Shown: positions 35,805 through 47,217, counted from the stretch's first letter. The stretch is DNA of 64,000 bases from Sinotaia quadrata (GCA_028829895.1 CM054184.1:28630201-28694200); one strand, 5' to 3'. Translations and numbers: made by a program. The notes: a model not told the origin generated them from the sequence alone.

Positions 35805-36030
35805 CAGTCATGGTGAAAATCTGACTGGTTTTCCTTAACTAGGTCATGGTGAAAATCTGACTGGTTTCCTTAACTAGGTCATGGTGAAAATCTGACTGGT
35901 TTCCTTAACTAGGTCATGGTGAAAATCTGACTGGTTTTCCTTAACTAGGTCATGGTGAAAATCTGACTGGTTTCCTTAACTAGGTCATGGTGAAAATCTG
36001 ACTGGTTTCCTTAACTAGGTCATGGTGAGG
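35805..36030. repeat. ~35-bp minisatellite
   Basis: Six to seven near-identical copies of AGGTCATGGTGAAAATCTGA plus CTGGTTTCCTTAACT. Confidence 0.95.
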
Positions 36031-36904
36031 GAGGGACTTATATCCAGTCGTTTGGATGGGACAATTATTGGAGACCCGAGTGCAGGAGGACACCACACTG
36101 AAGATGTTGTAGCATTTGAATTTTTCAAAGAGCAGATCGTTGGCCGTTGCCTGAACCGATTACTACCCTGAAAATGTACCAGGCACTCTCCCAGATCCTG
36201 ACTCTCCCTTTAATACGCCATTTTTCCTTCAAAAACGTAAATATCTTCCATGATGCTTGCCTCAATTGCGAAATCGGCGATAAATGACAATATAATCTTA
36301 AAACCAAATTAAACAATTTCGTAATGTTACGTCCAACTAGTTAGTAGGTTTATTTTATATATATATATGCATGTTGACATCAATAATGCAGAATTAAACT
36401 TGGCGATATGATTAGCCAAGGTAAAGGGTAAAGGCTCAAGCTCAGAATCTTGACTGACAGGTCACTCTGGGCGCCGTGATAGACAGTTCCAATCATGCAA
36501 ATTACTCCTTGTATGTGAGTCATCCTTTGACCATTCCCAGACTGACCAGACGAGTCGCCTCTATGCATGTGTTAAACGCAAATGAAAGGCAAAAAATAGA
36601 GGGTGTCTGAAAGGTACCTAGAGTTAGTCACCTTGGATCAGAAGGTTTCGAGTAATTCCTCTTATTTTGAGAAATCCTAATTTGCCATTTTAATTTGCTT
36701 CTTTGTCGCCCCCCTCCCAGTCCTTCTTCTCTAGGGGACTTGTTCTTCTTTCTGAAAATGAATTGGAATATTCTAGTTGTCTTGAAGACTCTGTTGGCTG
36801 CTTAGGAATGCTTGTACTTTGTCAATCAATAAAGGAAGTACTGAGTGTCGACCATGACAACAATTATCAGCTTTTGCAGTTGTGAGCATTTGCATTTTTT
36901 TTTA
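36031..36904. other. Intron 1 sequence, no supported gene
   Basis: A stretch at 36165-36240 (CTGACTCTCCCTTTAATACG, then CCATTTTTCCTTCAAAAACG) resembles 63090-63170 and may be a dispersed repeat. ATATATATATAT lies near 36357. The open frame at 36703-36885 has no features. Confidence 0.4.
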
Positions 36905-37010
36905 AAAACAAAGTAGTGTGTAGCATTTTAAAGCCTGTTCAGTTTATTTTCCTACAACAAAGCAGTTTGTAACATTTTAAAGCCTGTTCAGTTTATTTCG
37001 AACTATTAAA
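36905..37010. repeat. ~54-bp direct duplication
   Basis: ACAAAGTAGTGTGTAGCATT and ACAAAGCAGTTTGTAACATT each precede TTAAAGCCTGTTCAGTTTAT. Confidence 0.85.
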
Positions 37011-37308
37011 GACCAAGTGAAATGGAAGCTAGGTCAATCACCGATAAGAATAAATCCGTATGAAATAAGTAATTTCCATTCTTACAATAAAGGCTGCAAA
37101 ATTTAAACTTTCATAGATTTGTATAACTGCATTTATTTCGGTATTCTGACGAAATCAGAGCTGTCGTTCATTTGTGAGACTGATTTCTCACAATAGCAAC
37201 ATAACATGTGACGTCACGAATGGGGAACTACAATCTGCATGCGCTGTCCGACATATTGCGTTGCATTAAACGCGTTGAAAAATTAAAACATGGCTAAATA
37301 TGGCTAAG

Positions 37309-37490
37309 TACATATGGCTACACAAACAGCGGACAAAACAAAAAATATTCATTTAAAAAAAATTCCCAAAGATCACAAATTACGAAAAAAGTGGATTACA
37401 AAGTTGAAAAGAAAACTTTTCGTCGACAGCACAGACGATAGAGTGTAGCGAGCACTTCCAGGAAGAAGATTATGAAATGCAAAGTAGACA
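37309..37490 (+). pseudogene. THAP-domain relic (P-element/THAP transposon type)
   Basis: ATG at about 37315 opens MATQTADKTKNIHLKKIPKD-HKLRKK. After a one-base frame change it reads WITKLKRKLFVDSTDDRV. After a further small deletion it reads CSEHFQEEDYEM. The order IP-K-D, R-K-W-I and V-C-S-E-H-F is the THAP zinc-finger signature (C-terminal C-x2-H pair kept). The N-terminal C-x-C pair is missing. THAP domains occur in P-element-like transposases and in host transcription factors. Two frame breaks and the lost Cys pair make this non-functional. The upstream 300 bases include TGACGTCACGAATGGGG and may be the element's 5' end. Confidence 0.65.
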
Positions 37491-37494
37491 GTCT

Positions 37495-38312
37495 TTGAGT
37501 AGTGAGTTAAGTATTGCGGGAGTCAATAAACTGTCATTTTAGTGAGTTAAGTATTGCCGGAGTCAATAAACTGTCATTTTAGTGAGTTAAATATTGCCGG
37601 AGTCAATAAACTGTCATTTTAGTGAGTTAAGTATTGCCGGAGTCAATAAACTGTCATTTTAGTGAGTTAAATATTGCCGGAGTCAATAAACTGTCATTTT
37701 AGTGAGTTAAGTATTGCCGGAGTCAATAAACTGTCATTTTAGTGAGTTAAATATTGCCGGAGTCAATAAACTGTCATTTTAGTGAGTTAAATATTGCCGG
37801 AGTCAATAAACTGTCATTTTAGTGAGTTAAGTATTGCCGGAGTCAATAAACTGTCATTTTAGTGAGTTAAATATTGCCGGAGTCAATAAACTGTCATTTT
37901 AGTGAGTTAAGTATTGCCGGAAACAATAAACTATCATTTTAGTGGGCTAAAATGTGCGTGCCGGAGTCAATAAACTGTCATTTTAGTGAGTTAAGTATTG
38001 CCGGAATCAATAAACTGTCATTTTAGTGAGCTAAGCATCAGTGGAGGCAATAAGTTTTCAATTTAGTGATGAAAATACTGCAACAGGCAATAAGCTGTCA
38101 TTTTAGTGAGTTAAATATTGCTAGAAGCAATAAACTGTCATTTAAATGAGCTGAGTACTGATAGAGGCAATAAACTGTCATTTTAGTGAGTTAAATACTG
38201 CTGTGGATAATAAACTGTCATTTTAGTGAGTTAAGTATTGCTAGAAGCAATAAACTGTCATTTAAATGAGCTGAGTACTGATAGAGGCAATAAACTGTCA
38301 TTTTAGTGAGCA
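37495..38312. repeat. 40-bp minisatellite
   Basis: About twenty copies of AGTGAGTTAAGTATTGCCGG plus AGTCAATAAACTGTCATTTT. Copies are very uniform from 37520 to 37920 and more diverged beyond 38030. The array begins a few bases after the THAP relic. Confidence 0.96.
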
Positions 38313-39300
38313 AAGCACCAAGATGTGTGACTCAGAATTGGTCTTGTTCTGTCCGTGGGCAATCGTGTTCCTCAGATTCAGCAATTCTCCCCTGTATTTT
38401 CAAAATCAATTGACAGTTTATGAATGGATTAATATTAAGAATAATGCTACTGTATATACATTTAAATTTTGACATAATGGAGAATACTGAAGTAGGTAGA
38501 AGCCGTTAATATTAAACTGTTTGACATAAAACAATTTTCTTTCTTCGCATCATTATAATTATCGAGCGTTACCGCGCAACGCTATCGGACAGTTACCCGG
38601 CTCAACTCGGTGTCAGCAGGTGCTGTTACCCGGGCTCAACTTGGGTCTGATAATTGGATTACATTTGTAACATCTCCATACTGCCTCTGTGATAAAAAGA
38701 AAATACATTGTGCACATATTCAGCAGGTCGCGTTTAAATGAAACGGGCACTTGAAAGTTTGAGTCGTAACCATGGCGACAAAACTCTTGTAAACAAACAC
38801 TTACCTAATACAAGAGATAACTTCTAGAGTCTTGGCAATGCTGTCCAGAAATAAATATGAAAAAAGATTTCTAAAAAATCGAGCAGGAAGTGTGAAAAAA
38901 GAAGAAATATAAAGAGAAGGAGAAAACCGACGTAAGATTGTAAAAGAAGTAAATGGGTTGAGAGGAGTTTACTGACAAACTACAGCAAACTTATGATAAT
39001 GATTTATACAAAAAGAAAAAAAGAAACAGATGTGGTGTCGGACACTTTGTTATGCACAATCAGAGTTGTCTTTTCATGTTATGAGCAATTTTGACTTCAT
39101 AGGCAGCTTTTCATTTTCGTGAATTCTTGTTTAAAACTGCTTCTTGTTTAAAACTGGTTCACAAGTTAAATAAAGCTATGTTCAGCTTCAATGATTATTT
39201 TCAGTTTGAAAACATCTTACTTGCTTCGTGTTCTGTTAGAATAGGATAGTGCCGGCTTTGTTTGATTGACTCCCCTCCCCCAAAGATATGTGTCCAGCCC
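38313..39300. other. Intron 1 sequence, no supported gene
   Basis: A short duplication, ACCCGGCTCAAC and ACCCGGGCTCAAC, lies near 38596 and 38628. No coding signal. Confidence 0.45.
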
Positions 39301-39309
39301 GATTGAATT

Positions 39310-40020
39310 ATGGCCCTATTTGTATAGGTCTGGTTTGACAGTGCTGTGTTTGTATAGGTTAGGTTTGACTGCAATCTGTTCGAATAGGTCTGGTTCGTGT
39401 TCTATTAGAATAGATCTGGTTTGACTGATTTTATCAGAGAATAGTTCTGGTTTGAATGTTCTATTATAATAGATCTTGTGTGTGTTCTTTTATACTGTAT
39501 GATATTACAATAGATCCGGTTTGACTGTTCTATTACAATAGATCTGGTTTGACTGATTTTATTAGAAAATAGATCTGGTTTGACTGTACTCTATTATTAG
39601 ACTGTTCTATTAAAATAGATCTGCTTTGAATGTGTTCTGTTTGATTAGACTTGATGTTTGGTTGTTGTGTTGAAGAGGTTTGTGTTGTCTGTTGTGTTTG
39701 AACAGGTATTTGGTTGGCTGTTGTGCTTGAACAAGTATTTGGTTGGCTGTTGTGTTTGAACAGGTATTTGGTTGGCTGTTGTGTTTGAACAGATTTGTAC
39801 ATATTTATCTGGCTGTTGTGTTTGAGCAGGTATGTATCTAATTGTTCTGCTGTTGTGTTTGAACAGGTTGTGTCTATTTCTTTGGCTGAATAGTTTGTAC
39901 AAGTATGTTTAACTCTTGTGTTTAAACAAGTATGTATCTATTTGTTCGGCTCTTGTGTTTAAACAAGTATGTATTTATTTGTTCGCTCTTGTGTTTTAAC
40001 AGGTATGTGTCTGTATTTTG
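39310..40020. repeat. Adjacent ~40-bp and 36-bp minisatellites
   Basis: 39310-39640: imperfect copies of AATAGATCTGGTTTGACTGT plus TCTATTA. 39655-39800: copies of GGTATTTGGTTGGCTGTTGT plus GTTTGAACA, then a longer decayed version with GGTATGTATCTATTTGTTCG to about 40020. Confidence 0.85.
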
Positions 40021-40440
40021 GCTGAGTTTGTCCAATTGTTTGGCAGTTTGTGCTAGAACAGATATGTAATCTATTTGTGAGGCTGAGTTTGTTTGAATAA
40101 GTCTTTGTCTAGTTACTGAGTTCTGTTTGAACGGATTTTTGCCTAGTTTGTTTGAATGTGTTCAGTTTGAATAGATATGTACCCAGTTTTCTTGTTCAGT
40201 TGATCTGTATTCCGTGTGTTTGAATGTACTGTGCTTAAATAGGAATATTTATTTAAAATAAAATGAGATTTAACACATTTGCTTTAGATTGTAATCTTGC
40301 AGACAAAAATAATGATTGAAATATTTTATGACTGTGTTATTCAAGTTAATTATTATGACCTCCACTGTACAGGTCTCTAATGGTTCACGAAGTATACAGT
40401 CAGTACCACATGCCAGACCTTGATCTGAGAACACTCAGTA
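40021..40440. other. Intron 1 sequence, decayed repeat then nothing recognised
   Basis: Scattered TTTGAATAG and TTTGAACGG fragments of the preceding array to about 40240, then AT-rich sequence. Confidence 0.5.
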
Positions 40441-40444
40441 CGTG

Positions 40445-40918
40445 TGTGATCAAATGTGCCGGTGTGCGTGCATGCTTGTGTGATAAAATGTGCCAATGTG
40501 CGTGCATGCTTGTGTGATAAAATGTGCCAATGTGCGTGCATGCTTGTGTGATAAAATGTGCCGGTGTGCATGTATACGTGTGTGATAAAATATTCCGGTG
40601 TGCGTGTATACGTGTGTGATAAAATGTATTAATGTGCGTGCATGCTTGTGTGATAAAATGTGCCAATGTGCGTGCATGCTTGTGTGATAAAATGTGCCAA
40701 TGTGCGTGCATGCTTGTGTGATAAAATGTGCCGGTGTGCATGTATACGTGTGTGATAAAATATTCCGGTGTGCGTGTATACGTGTGTGATAAAATGTACT
40801 AATGTGCGTGCATGCTTGTGTGATAAAATGTGCCGGTGTGCGTGCATGCTTGTGTGATAAAATGTGCCAATGTGCTTGCATGCTTGTGTGATAAAATGTG
40901 CGGTGTGCGTGCATCGTA
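40445..40918. repeat. 34-bp minisatellite
   Basis: Fourteen or so copies of GTGCGTGCATGCTTGTGTGA plus TAAAATGTGCCAAT. Two internal variants with GTATACGTGTG occur as a pair twice, about 170 bases apart, hinting at a higher-order unit. The minus strand has no stops in several frames (His-rich), a property of the unit rather than a gene. Confidence 0.95.
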
Positions 40919-41425
40919 TGTGAACGAGACAGAAGTTTTGCTCAGTGACCCGGAAGTATAAAATTTAAGAACCCAACCACAGTTTGTTTTTGAAGCAAAC
41001 ATTTTTTCTTTCACTGCCCTGTAAAGATTTCTAATCAAACTCGTTTACGAGGCCCGGTGTTTGCGTGGTGCCCCGTGTGGGGGGTGTCAACCGTGCGAAA
41101 TGTTCGGTAATGAACGGGCTGCTCAAGTCATGAACACAACAGTTAGTAGTGAGGCTGATTCACTATCTGAGACCGACAATAACTTACTTTCGTTTCAGAC
41201 CGCAGGTTATAGATTTACATATTCATTTTGAAACTCTAGCTGTTCATCTCATTCAATAATATACAAAAAAATAATACCAACATCTTACATATTTATTTAG
41301 TTCATAAATAATTATACTATACTACATCTTGAGATATTTTATAATATATACATTTTGAAACTCTTTATGTTCATGTCAATAAATAATATACAAACATTAA
41401 TATCTACATCTTGACTCAGATTCTA
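40919..41425. other. Intron 1 sequence, no gene seen
   Basis: Two related AT-rich stretches share CATTTTGAAACTCT and AATAATATACAAA (41224 and 41352). Confidence 0.5.
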
Positions 41426-41454
41426 AATCATTACGACTATAGCGAAGAGTTTAA

Positions 41455-42185
41455 ATGTTAATGACGATGACGCTGTGTGCTACCACTGTTGACGACTATG
41501 GCGAAAAGTTTGAATGTTAATGACGATGAGGCTTTTCTTTTGAAACAATAATGCTTTATATTTTGTCTGGTGGGCAACTTGTATTCATCATTCTGAAGTG
41601 CGACGCATAATACCTTTTGAAGACCAGACTCATTAACTACGGGAATCATTAACTACGGATTTAGGTTGACCATTACTGACAATCCAATGGGCAATACTAG
41701 TTTTATACAGTTTGGAGCTTAGCTCTAATTGGCTTGTCATGCCTCAATACAAATTGGCTTAATGATGTTTGCTTCTTCGAGTTTTCTGTTTGTCCACCAA
41801 CAGTCTTCGACAACAACGTATTATATTTTGCCGGATGTGTACGCTGTAAATGGTATGTCATTGACGTATTTGAGTCACAAAAATGCAAAGACTTTATCAC
41901 AATGAAAACAGTATAACTTCTCACCATTAATAACTTTGTTGTTATCGTCTACTTTAATGGTCACTCAATTTACCTTTAACCGGTTTATAATATTTCATCT
42001 TAGAATCGGCCATTTTGGCAGTAAAAAAATAATAACAAATAAAAATTTCCGGTGCAACTAAATATCGGCATTGCTTCAGTGAGTAAGCAATAAAATTAGT
42101 TGACATTTAATCGTCATGAAATAAATTAATCGATAAAATTTCCTAGCGATTAATCGGAAGATAATCGTTAAAATGGACAGCCCTA
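41455..42185 (-). mobile_element. Truncated hAT (BED-finger) DNA transposon
   Basis: Minus strand, left to right in the element. The terminal sequence TAGGGCTGTCCATTTTAACG is at 42185-42166. A BED-type zinc finger follows near 41905-41810: CFHCDKV, then after a one-base frame change NTSMTYHLQRTHPAKYN, giving C-x2-C then H-x4-H. A linker reads KKQTSLSQFV. The start of the transposase core follows (VVNESGLQKVL, then LPTRQNIKHY), matching the hAT pattern in which V-V-x-x-x-G-F/L is followed by P-S/T-R. At least two frame breaks occur. The catalytic region and second terminal repeat were not found, so the 3' part is lost. A duplicated GACGACTATGGCGAAAAGTT-like stretch lies at its inner end (41430-41530). 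Confidence 0.72.
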
Positions 42186-42269
42186 ATTTTTATTATTAAA
42201 CTATTAAACATATTTAGATTTTATTCTTTCTTTTAATCAATTCACTTAAGTGAGCAGTAATTTAATGAT

Positions 42270-43175
42270 ACAATACTTCACACATTCAAACATATAAAAC
42301 ACACACATTCACACACAACCACGCATGCAAACACACATACAAACACAAACATGTTCATGAACATACACCCACAACAAAATATACTAACGCACACATACTA
42401 CCAATACACACATAAATACAAACATATACAACATATACACACATACAAACTATTATATATACAAACACATAAACAAACACACATATAGACACGCATATAC
42501 AAACAAACACATAAAACACACACATACACAAACATACATACAAATACATATAGATAAACAATACAAATGTAAACATATAAGGATAAACATATATACAAAC
42601 ACACATATAATCAAGCATACATGCAAATACACACAAACAAATGCAGCACACACATACAAACATGGACACTTACAAGTACGCACATACAAACACACTATAT
42701 GTAAACACATACAAACATACATACGCAAACACACGCATACAAATACACCTCATACGAACACACACATACACATGTCGACATCTATAGACACATACATATA
42801 CATTCGTAATACAGAAATAAAAATATTACACTTAGAAATACAACTATACGTGGATAGGGAGCCGAGTAGATAAATTATTTAGGATTTAAAAGATTGACAT
42901 ATAAATGTATATCTAGTTTCACATGTACAAATCATTGCAAACACACACATATGCGAAAACATACGTAAACACACTGACAGAACACAAACTAATACAAACC
43001 CACATACTGACACACAACACACAAACACTATAAACATACAAATGTACATTCAAGCTCACAAACACAAGCGTACGCACGTCATATAAGCAAGCATACTCGC
43101 CATCTATACACGCATACACAAATACAAGTATACATACACACATCTTCTTCACGTACACAAGCAACATCTTTTACA
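42270..43175. repeat. CA/CATA-rich low-complexity tract
   Basis: ACACACATACAAACACATA-like text fills 42270-42790 and 42930-43170 without a fixed period. It gives long minus-strand frames rich in Cys, Val and Tyr, which are not genes. Confidence 0.85.
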
Positions 43176-43619
43176 TACACCACAAACCCACCACGAGCAT
43201 TTGAATGAATTCTGTTACTTCTGTCAACGTTTAAGTAGTTTGTTTTATCGTCTTTTATAGTCTCATTAGTTCTTTATAGTTTTGTGTGGAGTTTTACTGG
43301 CACGCTGGTATTTGTATCATTCGGAAACATTTTGCCACATGTTTATCTCCCGTGATTTCTCGCGCTCCCCGCTAGGAGGGAGTCAGTTGTGGCTGGGTCT
43401 TTTACTGAGACTCGTCAACAGCAGACTCATAAAATCATTGCTCGATCTGAAGGCATTTTGCTTTAAAAATAAACAAATAAAAGTTAATGAAGAAAAAATA
43501 TTTCCTTTGGCAGAGGCATCATGAGATACTATTATTTTAAAGTTGGAAATTAAAAAAAAAACACGCTTTATAAATTTAGTTATATGGTTAGGTTGACTCC
43601 TCTAGAGAGAATACATAGA

Positions 43620-43620
<1 letters not shown>
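43176..43620. other. Intron 1 sequence, no supported gene
   Basis: The plus open frame at 43282-43524 has somewhat balanced composition (SRSPLGGSQLWLGLLLRLV) but no splice context or recognised motif. Confidence 0.35.
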
Positions 43621-43622
<2 letters not shown>

Positions 43623-43662
<40 letters not shown>

Positions 43663-43678
43663 AGGGAGGGAGGAGGAA
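43623..43678. repeat. GA microsatellite with GGGA tail
   Basis: About 16 GA units, then GAGGGAGGGAGGGAGGAGG. Confidence 0.95.
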
Positions 43679-43892
43679 GAGGAATAGTATAAAGGAAAGG
43701 GGAAGGATAAAAACAGATACATAATTTAGTAGGAGGGTACTCATAAGGCACAGAACCCATCTGAACTTGAAGATAACTTGGTGGGTTAGAAAATTCTCAT
43801 ATAGAGCTAGTTCCAGGAAGGGCATAACTATTCTATAAATGCATGATTAACCATTGCACTTTAGTAATAGTTTGGGCAGTTTTCTATGTTAG

Positions 43893-44236
43893 AGTTCTAT
43901 CTTGAACTTTGTTGACGATTAATTAAGTAATTTGAAATAATGTGGGGCGTATGTGGTAGTGATACAAAAATGTCGATGTTAGTTCTATCTTGAACTTTGT
44001 TGACGATTAATTAAGTAATTTGAAATAATGTGGGGCGTATGTGGTAGTGATACAAAAATGTCGATGTTAGTTCTATCTTGAACTTTGTTGACGATTAATT
44101 AAGTAATTTGAAATAATGTGGGGCGTATGTGGTAGTGATACAAAAATGTCGATGTTAGTTCTATCTTGAACTTTGTTGACGATTAATTAAGTAATTTGAA
44201 ATAATGTGGGGCGTATGTGGTAGTGATACAAAAATG
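43893..44236. repeat. 88-bp tandem repeat, four copies
   Basis: Copies sharing AGTTCTATCTTGAACTTTGT, then GACGATTAATTAAGTAATTT, then GGGGCGTATGTGGTAGTGAT. No differences noticed apart from the ends. Confidence 0.96.
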
Positions 44237-44329
44237 GTACCAAACATGTCTAAAGAATATTCTGAAGGTGTTCAGGGCTTGTGCAGAAGAAGTTTAGAGA
44301 GTGTGCTGAATGTGTTAAGTTTTGTGCGC

Positions 44330-44695
44330 TGAAGGTATCGTGTGTGCTAAAGGTCTCCAGAGTGTGTTGAAGGTCTTCAGAGTATGTGTAGAGTGTGTGC
44401 TGAAGGTCTCCAGAGTGTTGAAGATCTCCAGAGTATGTATAGAGTATGTGTTGAAGGTGAGTAAAGTGTGTGTTGAGGGTGAGTAGAGTGTGTTTTGAAG
44501 GTGAGTAAAGTGTGTGTTGAGGGTGAGTAGACTGTGTTGAAGGTGAGTAGAGTGTGTTGAAGGTGCCTAAAGTGTGTGTGTTGAAGGTGAGTAGAGTGTG
44601 TGTTGAAGGTACCTAAAGTGTGTGTTGAAGGTGAGTAGAGTGTGTGTTGAAGGTGACTAAAGTGTGTGTTGAAGATGTCTAGGGTGTTTGTTAAA
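44330..44695. repeat. ~21-bp minisatellite
   Basis: About fifteen imperfect copies of GTGTGTTGAAGGTGAGTAGA. Units contain GGTGAGTA, a near-perfect 5' splice site motif on the plus strand. Confidence 0.9.
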
Positions 44696-45275
44696 GTTGC
44701 TGTGGTATGTGCTGAGTGGACAGGGTTTTAATGATGGGTATGTTTTTTGTTGAAGAGGTTCAATAGCTTGAGTGATCAAATCTTGTTCTTGTACTGAAGA
44801 AATATGGAGCCTTTGAGGATAGGCAGATTTTGTGCGTTCCTGCCTGTAGTCTAGTCGAGAGAGTGTTACCACTGCATGACTTTTATTACTCATTTACAAT
44901 TTATACAACTTACTTGTATCAAATTACTATAGTGTTATTTGTCTCTTTAATTTAATAATTTAATTTTTCTTTATTAGCATAGTAGGTTACAATAACCACG
45001 ACATACAGTAAAAATATAATACTTCGACATTGCATTTATAATACTAAACCACGGCACTTCACTAACAATACAAAACATCGATACAGTTACAATATAATAT
45101 AAGGTAATAATACAGTCTTTATACAATAACAAAATACAGTCAACAATAGCATATCACAACAATGCAGTTAAAGTATTATACTACGACAATAACAGATTCA
45201 ATTAAATTATACGACAATACAGTATTATAACACTACACTTAAAATATATTACTACGAAAATACAATTAAAATAAA
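44696..45275. other. Intron 1 sequence, no supported gene
   Basis: The minus frame 44893-44657 (RLDYRQERTKSAYPQRLHIS) has protein-like composition but no splice or family support. 44980-45270 is A-rich with scattered ACAATACAGT pieces ahead of the next array. Confidence 0.35.
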
Positions 45276-45277
45276 AT

Positions 45278-45737
45278 GCACGACAGTACTGTTACAATTA
45301 CACAAATACGTACGACAGTACTGTTACAATTACACAAATACCTACGACAGTACTGTTACAATTACACAAATACATACGATAGTACTGTTACAATTACACA
45401 AATACCTACGACAGTACTGTTACAATTACACAAATATGTACGACAGTATTGTTACAATTACACAAATACCTACGACAGTACTGTTACAATTACACAAATA
45501 TGTACGACAGTACTGTTACAATTACACAAATACCTACGACAGTACTGTTACAATTACACAAATATGTACGACAGTACTGTTACAATTACACAAATACCTA
45601 CGACAGTACTGTTACAATTACACAAATACGTACGACAGTACTGTTACAATTACACAAATACGTACGACAGTACTGTTACAATTACACAAATACGTACGAC
45701 AGTACTGTTACAATTATACAAATATGTACGACAATGA
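45278..45737. repeat. 32-bp minisatellite
   Basis: Fourteen copies of ACGACAGTACTGTTACAATT plus ACACAAATACGT. CAGTACTG is a perfect palindrome in each unit. All three plus frames are open because the unit lacks stops. Confidence 0.96.
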
Positions 45738-45899
45738 CGATTTCGTGTTGATAAGAGGTTAGCATTATGCAATGATAATTTTGTAATGTTAGATTTGCTT
45801 AGTCGAAAAATGTGTCATTAGTGATAATATGGGCCTTGTAATGATGATTTTGTACTATATTATTGAGGTTTACATTGTAGAAATTAAGCGTGCCATTGG

Positions 45900-46432
45900 T
45901 AATTAGATACATGTATGGGGACTTTAATTAATGAGTACTTTTTCTTTGCATGTACAGGGGGACTTGCATTGATGAGTACTTTTTTTTCATGTACAGGGGA
46001 ACTTGCACTGATAATAAATATGAGTATTTTCTTTGCCTGTACGAGGGCTTGCAATGGTAATATGAGCATTTTCTATGCATGTATGATGACTTGCGTTGGT
46101 AATATGAACATGTATGATGGATACTTTCTTTGCATGTATGATGACTTGCGTTGGTAATATGAACATGTATGATGGATACTTTCTTTGCATGTATGATGAC
46201 TTGCATTGGTAATATGAGCATTTTCTATGCATGTATGATGACTTGCATTGATGGTACTTTCTTTCTTTGCATGTTTGGGGATTTCCATTTATACAATGAG
46301 TACTTTCTTTGCATGTTTGGGGATTTCCATTGATAATATGATACTTTCTTTGCATATATGAAGACTTACATTCATGGGTATTTTCTATGCATTTATGGGG
46401 AATTGCATTGATGATATGTATACTTTCATTGA
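45900..46432. repeat. ~42-bp minisatellite upstream of exon 2
   Basis: About twelve imperfect copies of TTCTTTGCATGTATGATGAC plus TTGCATTGGTAATATGA. Early units read CATGTACAG then GGGAACTTGCACTG. The last unit ends about 470 bases before exon 2, whose junction reads TTTTAG|GACTTGCACTGG. Confidence 0.88.
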
Positions 46433-46676
46433 ACGTATCTTATCCCTGTGTACTGAATTTTATCTTATTCCTCTGTAAAAGAAATTTTTCGTTTTCTCTC
46501 TGTGTTCAAAATGTTTTTATTATGCGTTTGTACAAAACATTTCTCTCTTCTCAGTGAACATAATATTTTATTACGTAAACAGTTCTTCCAATTTTTGTTT
46601 TCAGAACTACAAATTAAATTACTTCGCTTAAAATTCATCTATTAAATCTCTTTCATGCCTACTGAAATATTTTGGA
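46433..46676. other. Intron 1 sequence, nothing recognised
   Basis: T-rich non-coding sequence. Confidence 0.5.
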
Positions 46677-46803
46677 CCACCACCACCATCACCCCACTAC
46701 CACCGCCATCATCATCACCACCACCACCATCACCACCACCACTACCACCGCCATCATCACCACCACCACTACCACCACCATCATCATCATCATTGTCGTC
46801 GTC
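46677..46803. repeat. CCA/CAT trinucleotide repeat
   Basis: About 40 imperfect CAC, CAT and TCA triplets ending GTCGTCGTCGTTGTC. Confidence 0.95.
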
Positions 46804-46900
46804 GTTGTCATTATGAACATCGTCATAATTGAAAAGAAGAATAATTGAAATAAATGAAAAGAAGAATAATTATTGTCCTTGCACTTACTGTCTGTTTTAG

Positions 46901-47100
46901 GACTTGCACTGGACACTCGTGGTACCAGGGACGACTATGTGACCGTGGACTTGCGCTATGGCCTTGTGGCTGGCTACAACCCCTACATCTCCTTCGTCAG
47001 AACGCCATGGCTTCCACCAGACTACAGCGGACACGCGTGTTCTTACCAGGCTGTTTTGCGCGTGTCCCTGGCTGGTCCTTACAAAGGAGCTAAACTGGAG
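46901..47100 (+). CDS. Secreted protein of unknown family, exon 2
   Basis: Exon of 200 nt with acceptor CTGTCTGTTTTAG|GA (phase 1) and donor CTGGAG|GTAGAT (phase 0). It encodes 66 residues after the split Gly: LALDTRGTRDDYVTVDLRYG, then an aromatic-rich stretch (GYNPYISFVRTPWLPPDYSG), then HACSYQAVLRVSLAGPYKGA. Base composition is far more GC-rich and codon-like than the intron on both sides. One Cys here could pair with the single Cys of exon 4. The fold is not recognised. Alternating hydrophobic stretches suggest beta strands. Confidence 0.85.
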
Positions 47101-47217
47101 GTAGATCATACCTTATTAAGAGCTAAACCAGCGGTAACTTTCTTTATCTTAATGCCTTACAATACGCAAATGTTTATCAGTAAGATCGCACTTTGCGGAG
47201 TCCTTACGCATTCATTA
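47101..47217. other. Start of intron 2
   Basis: Begins GTAGATCATACC. The reading frame stays open for about 45 codons into the intron, which is not taken as coding because the exon-exon phase match favours the donor. Confidence 0.5.

Noticed and set aside
42355..43167. Several long Cys/Val/Tyr-rich minus frames resembling membrane proteins
   Set aside because: They follow directly from the CA/CATA low-complexity tract.
44657..44893. Minus-strand frame with balanced composition (RLDYRQERTKSAYPQRLHIS)
   Set aside because: No acceptor or donor in phase with another segment, and no recognised family; kept only as a weak possibility.
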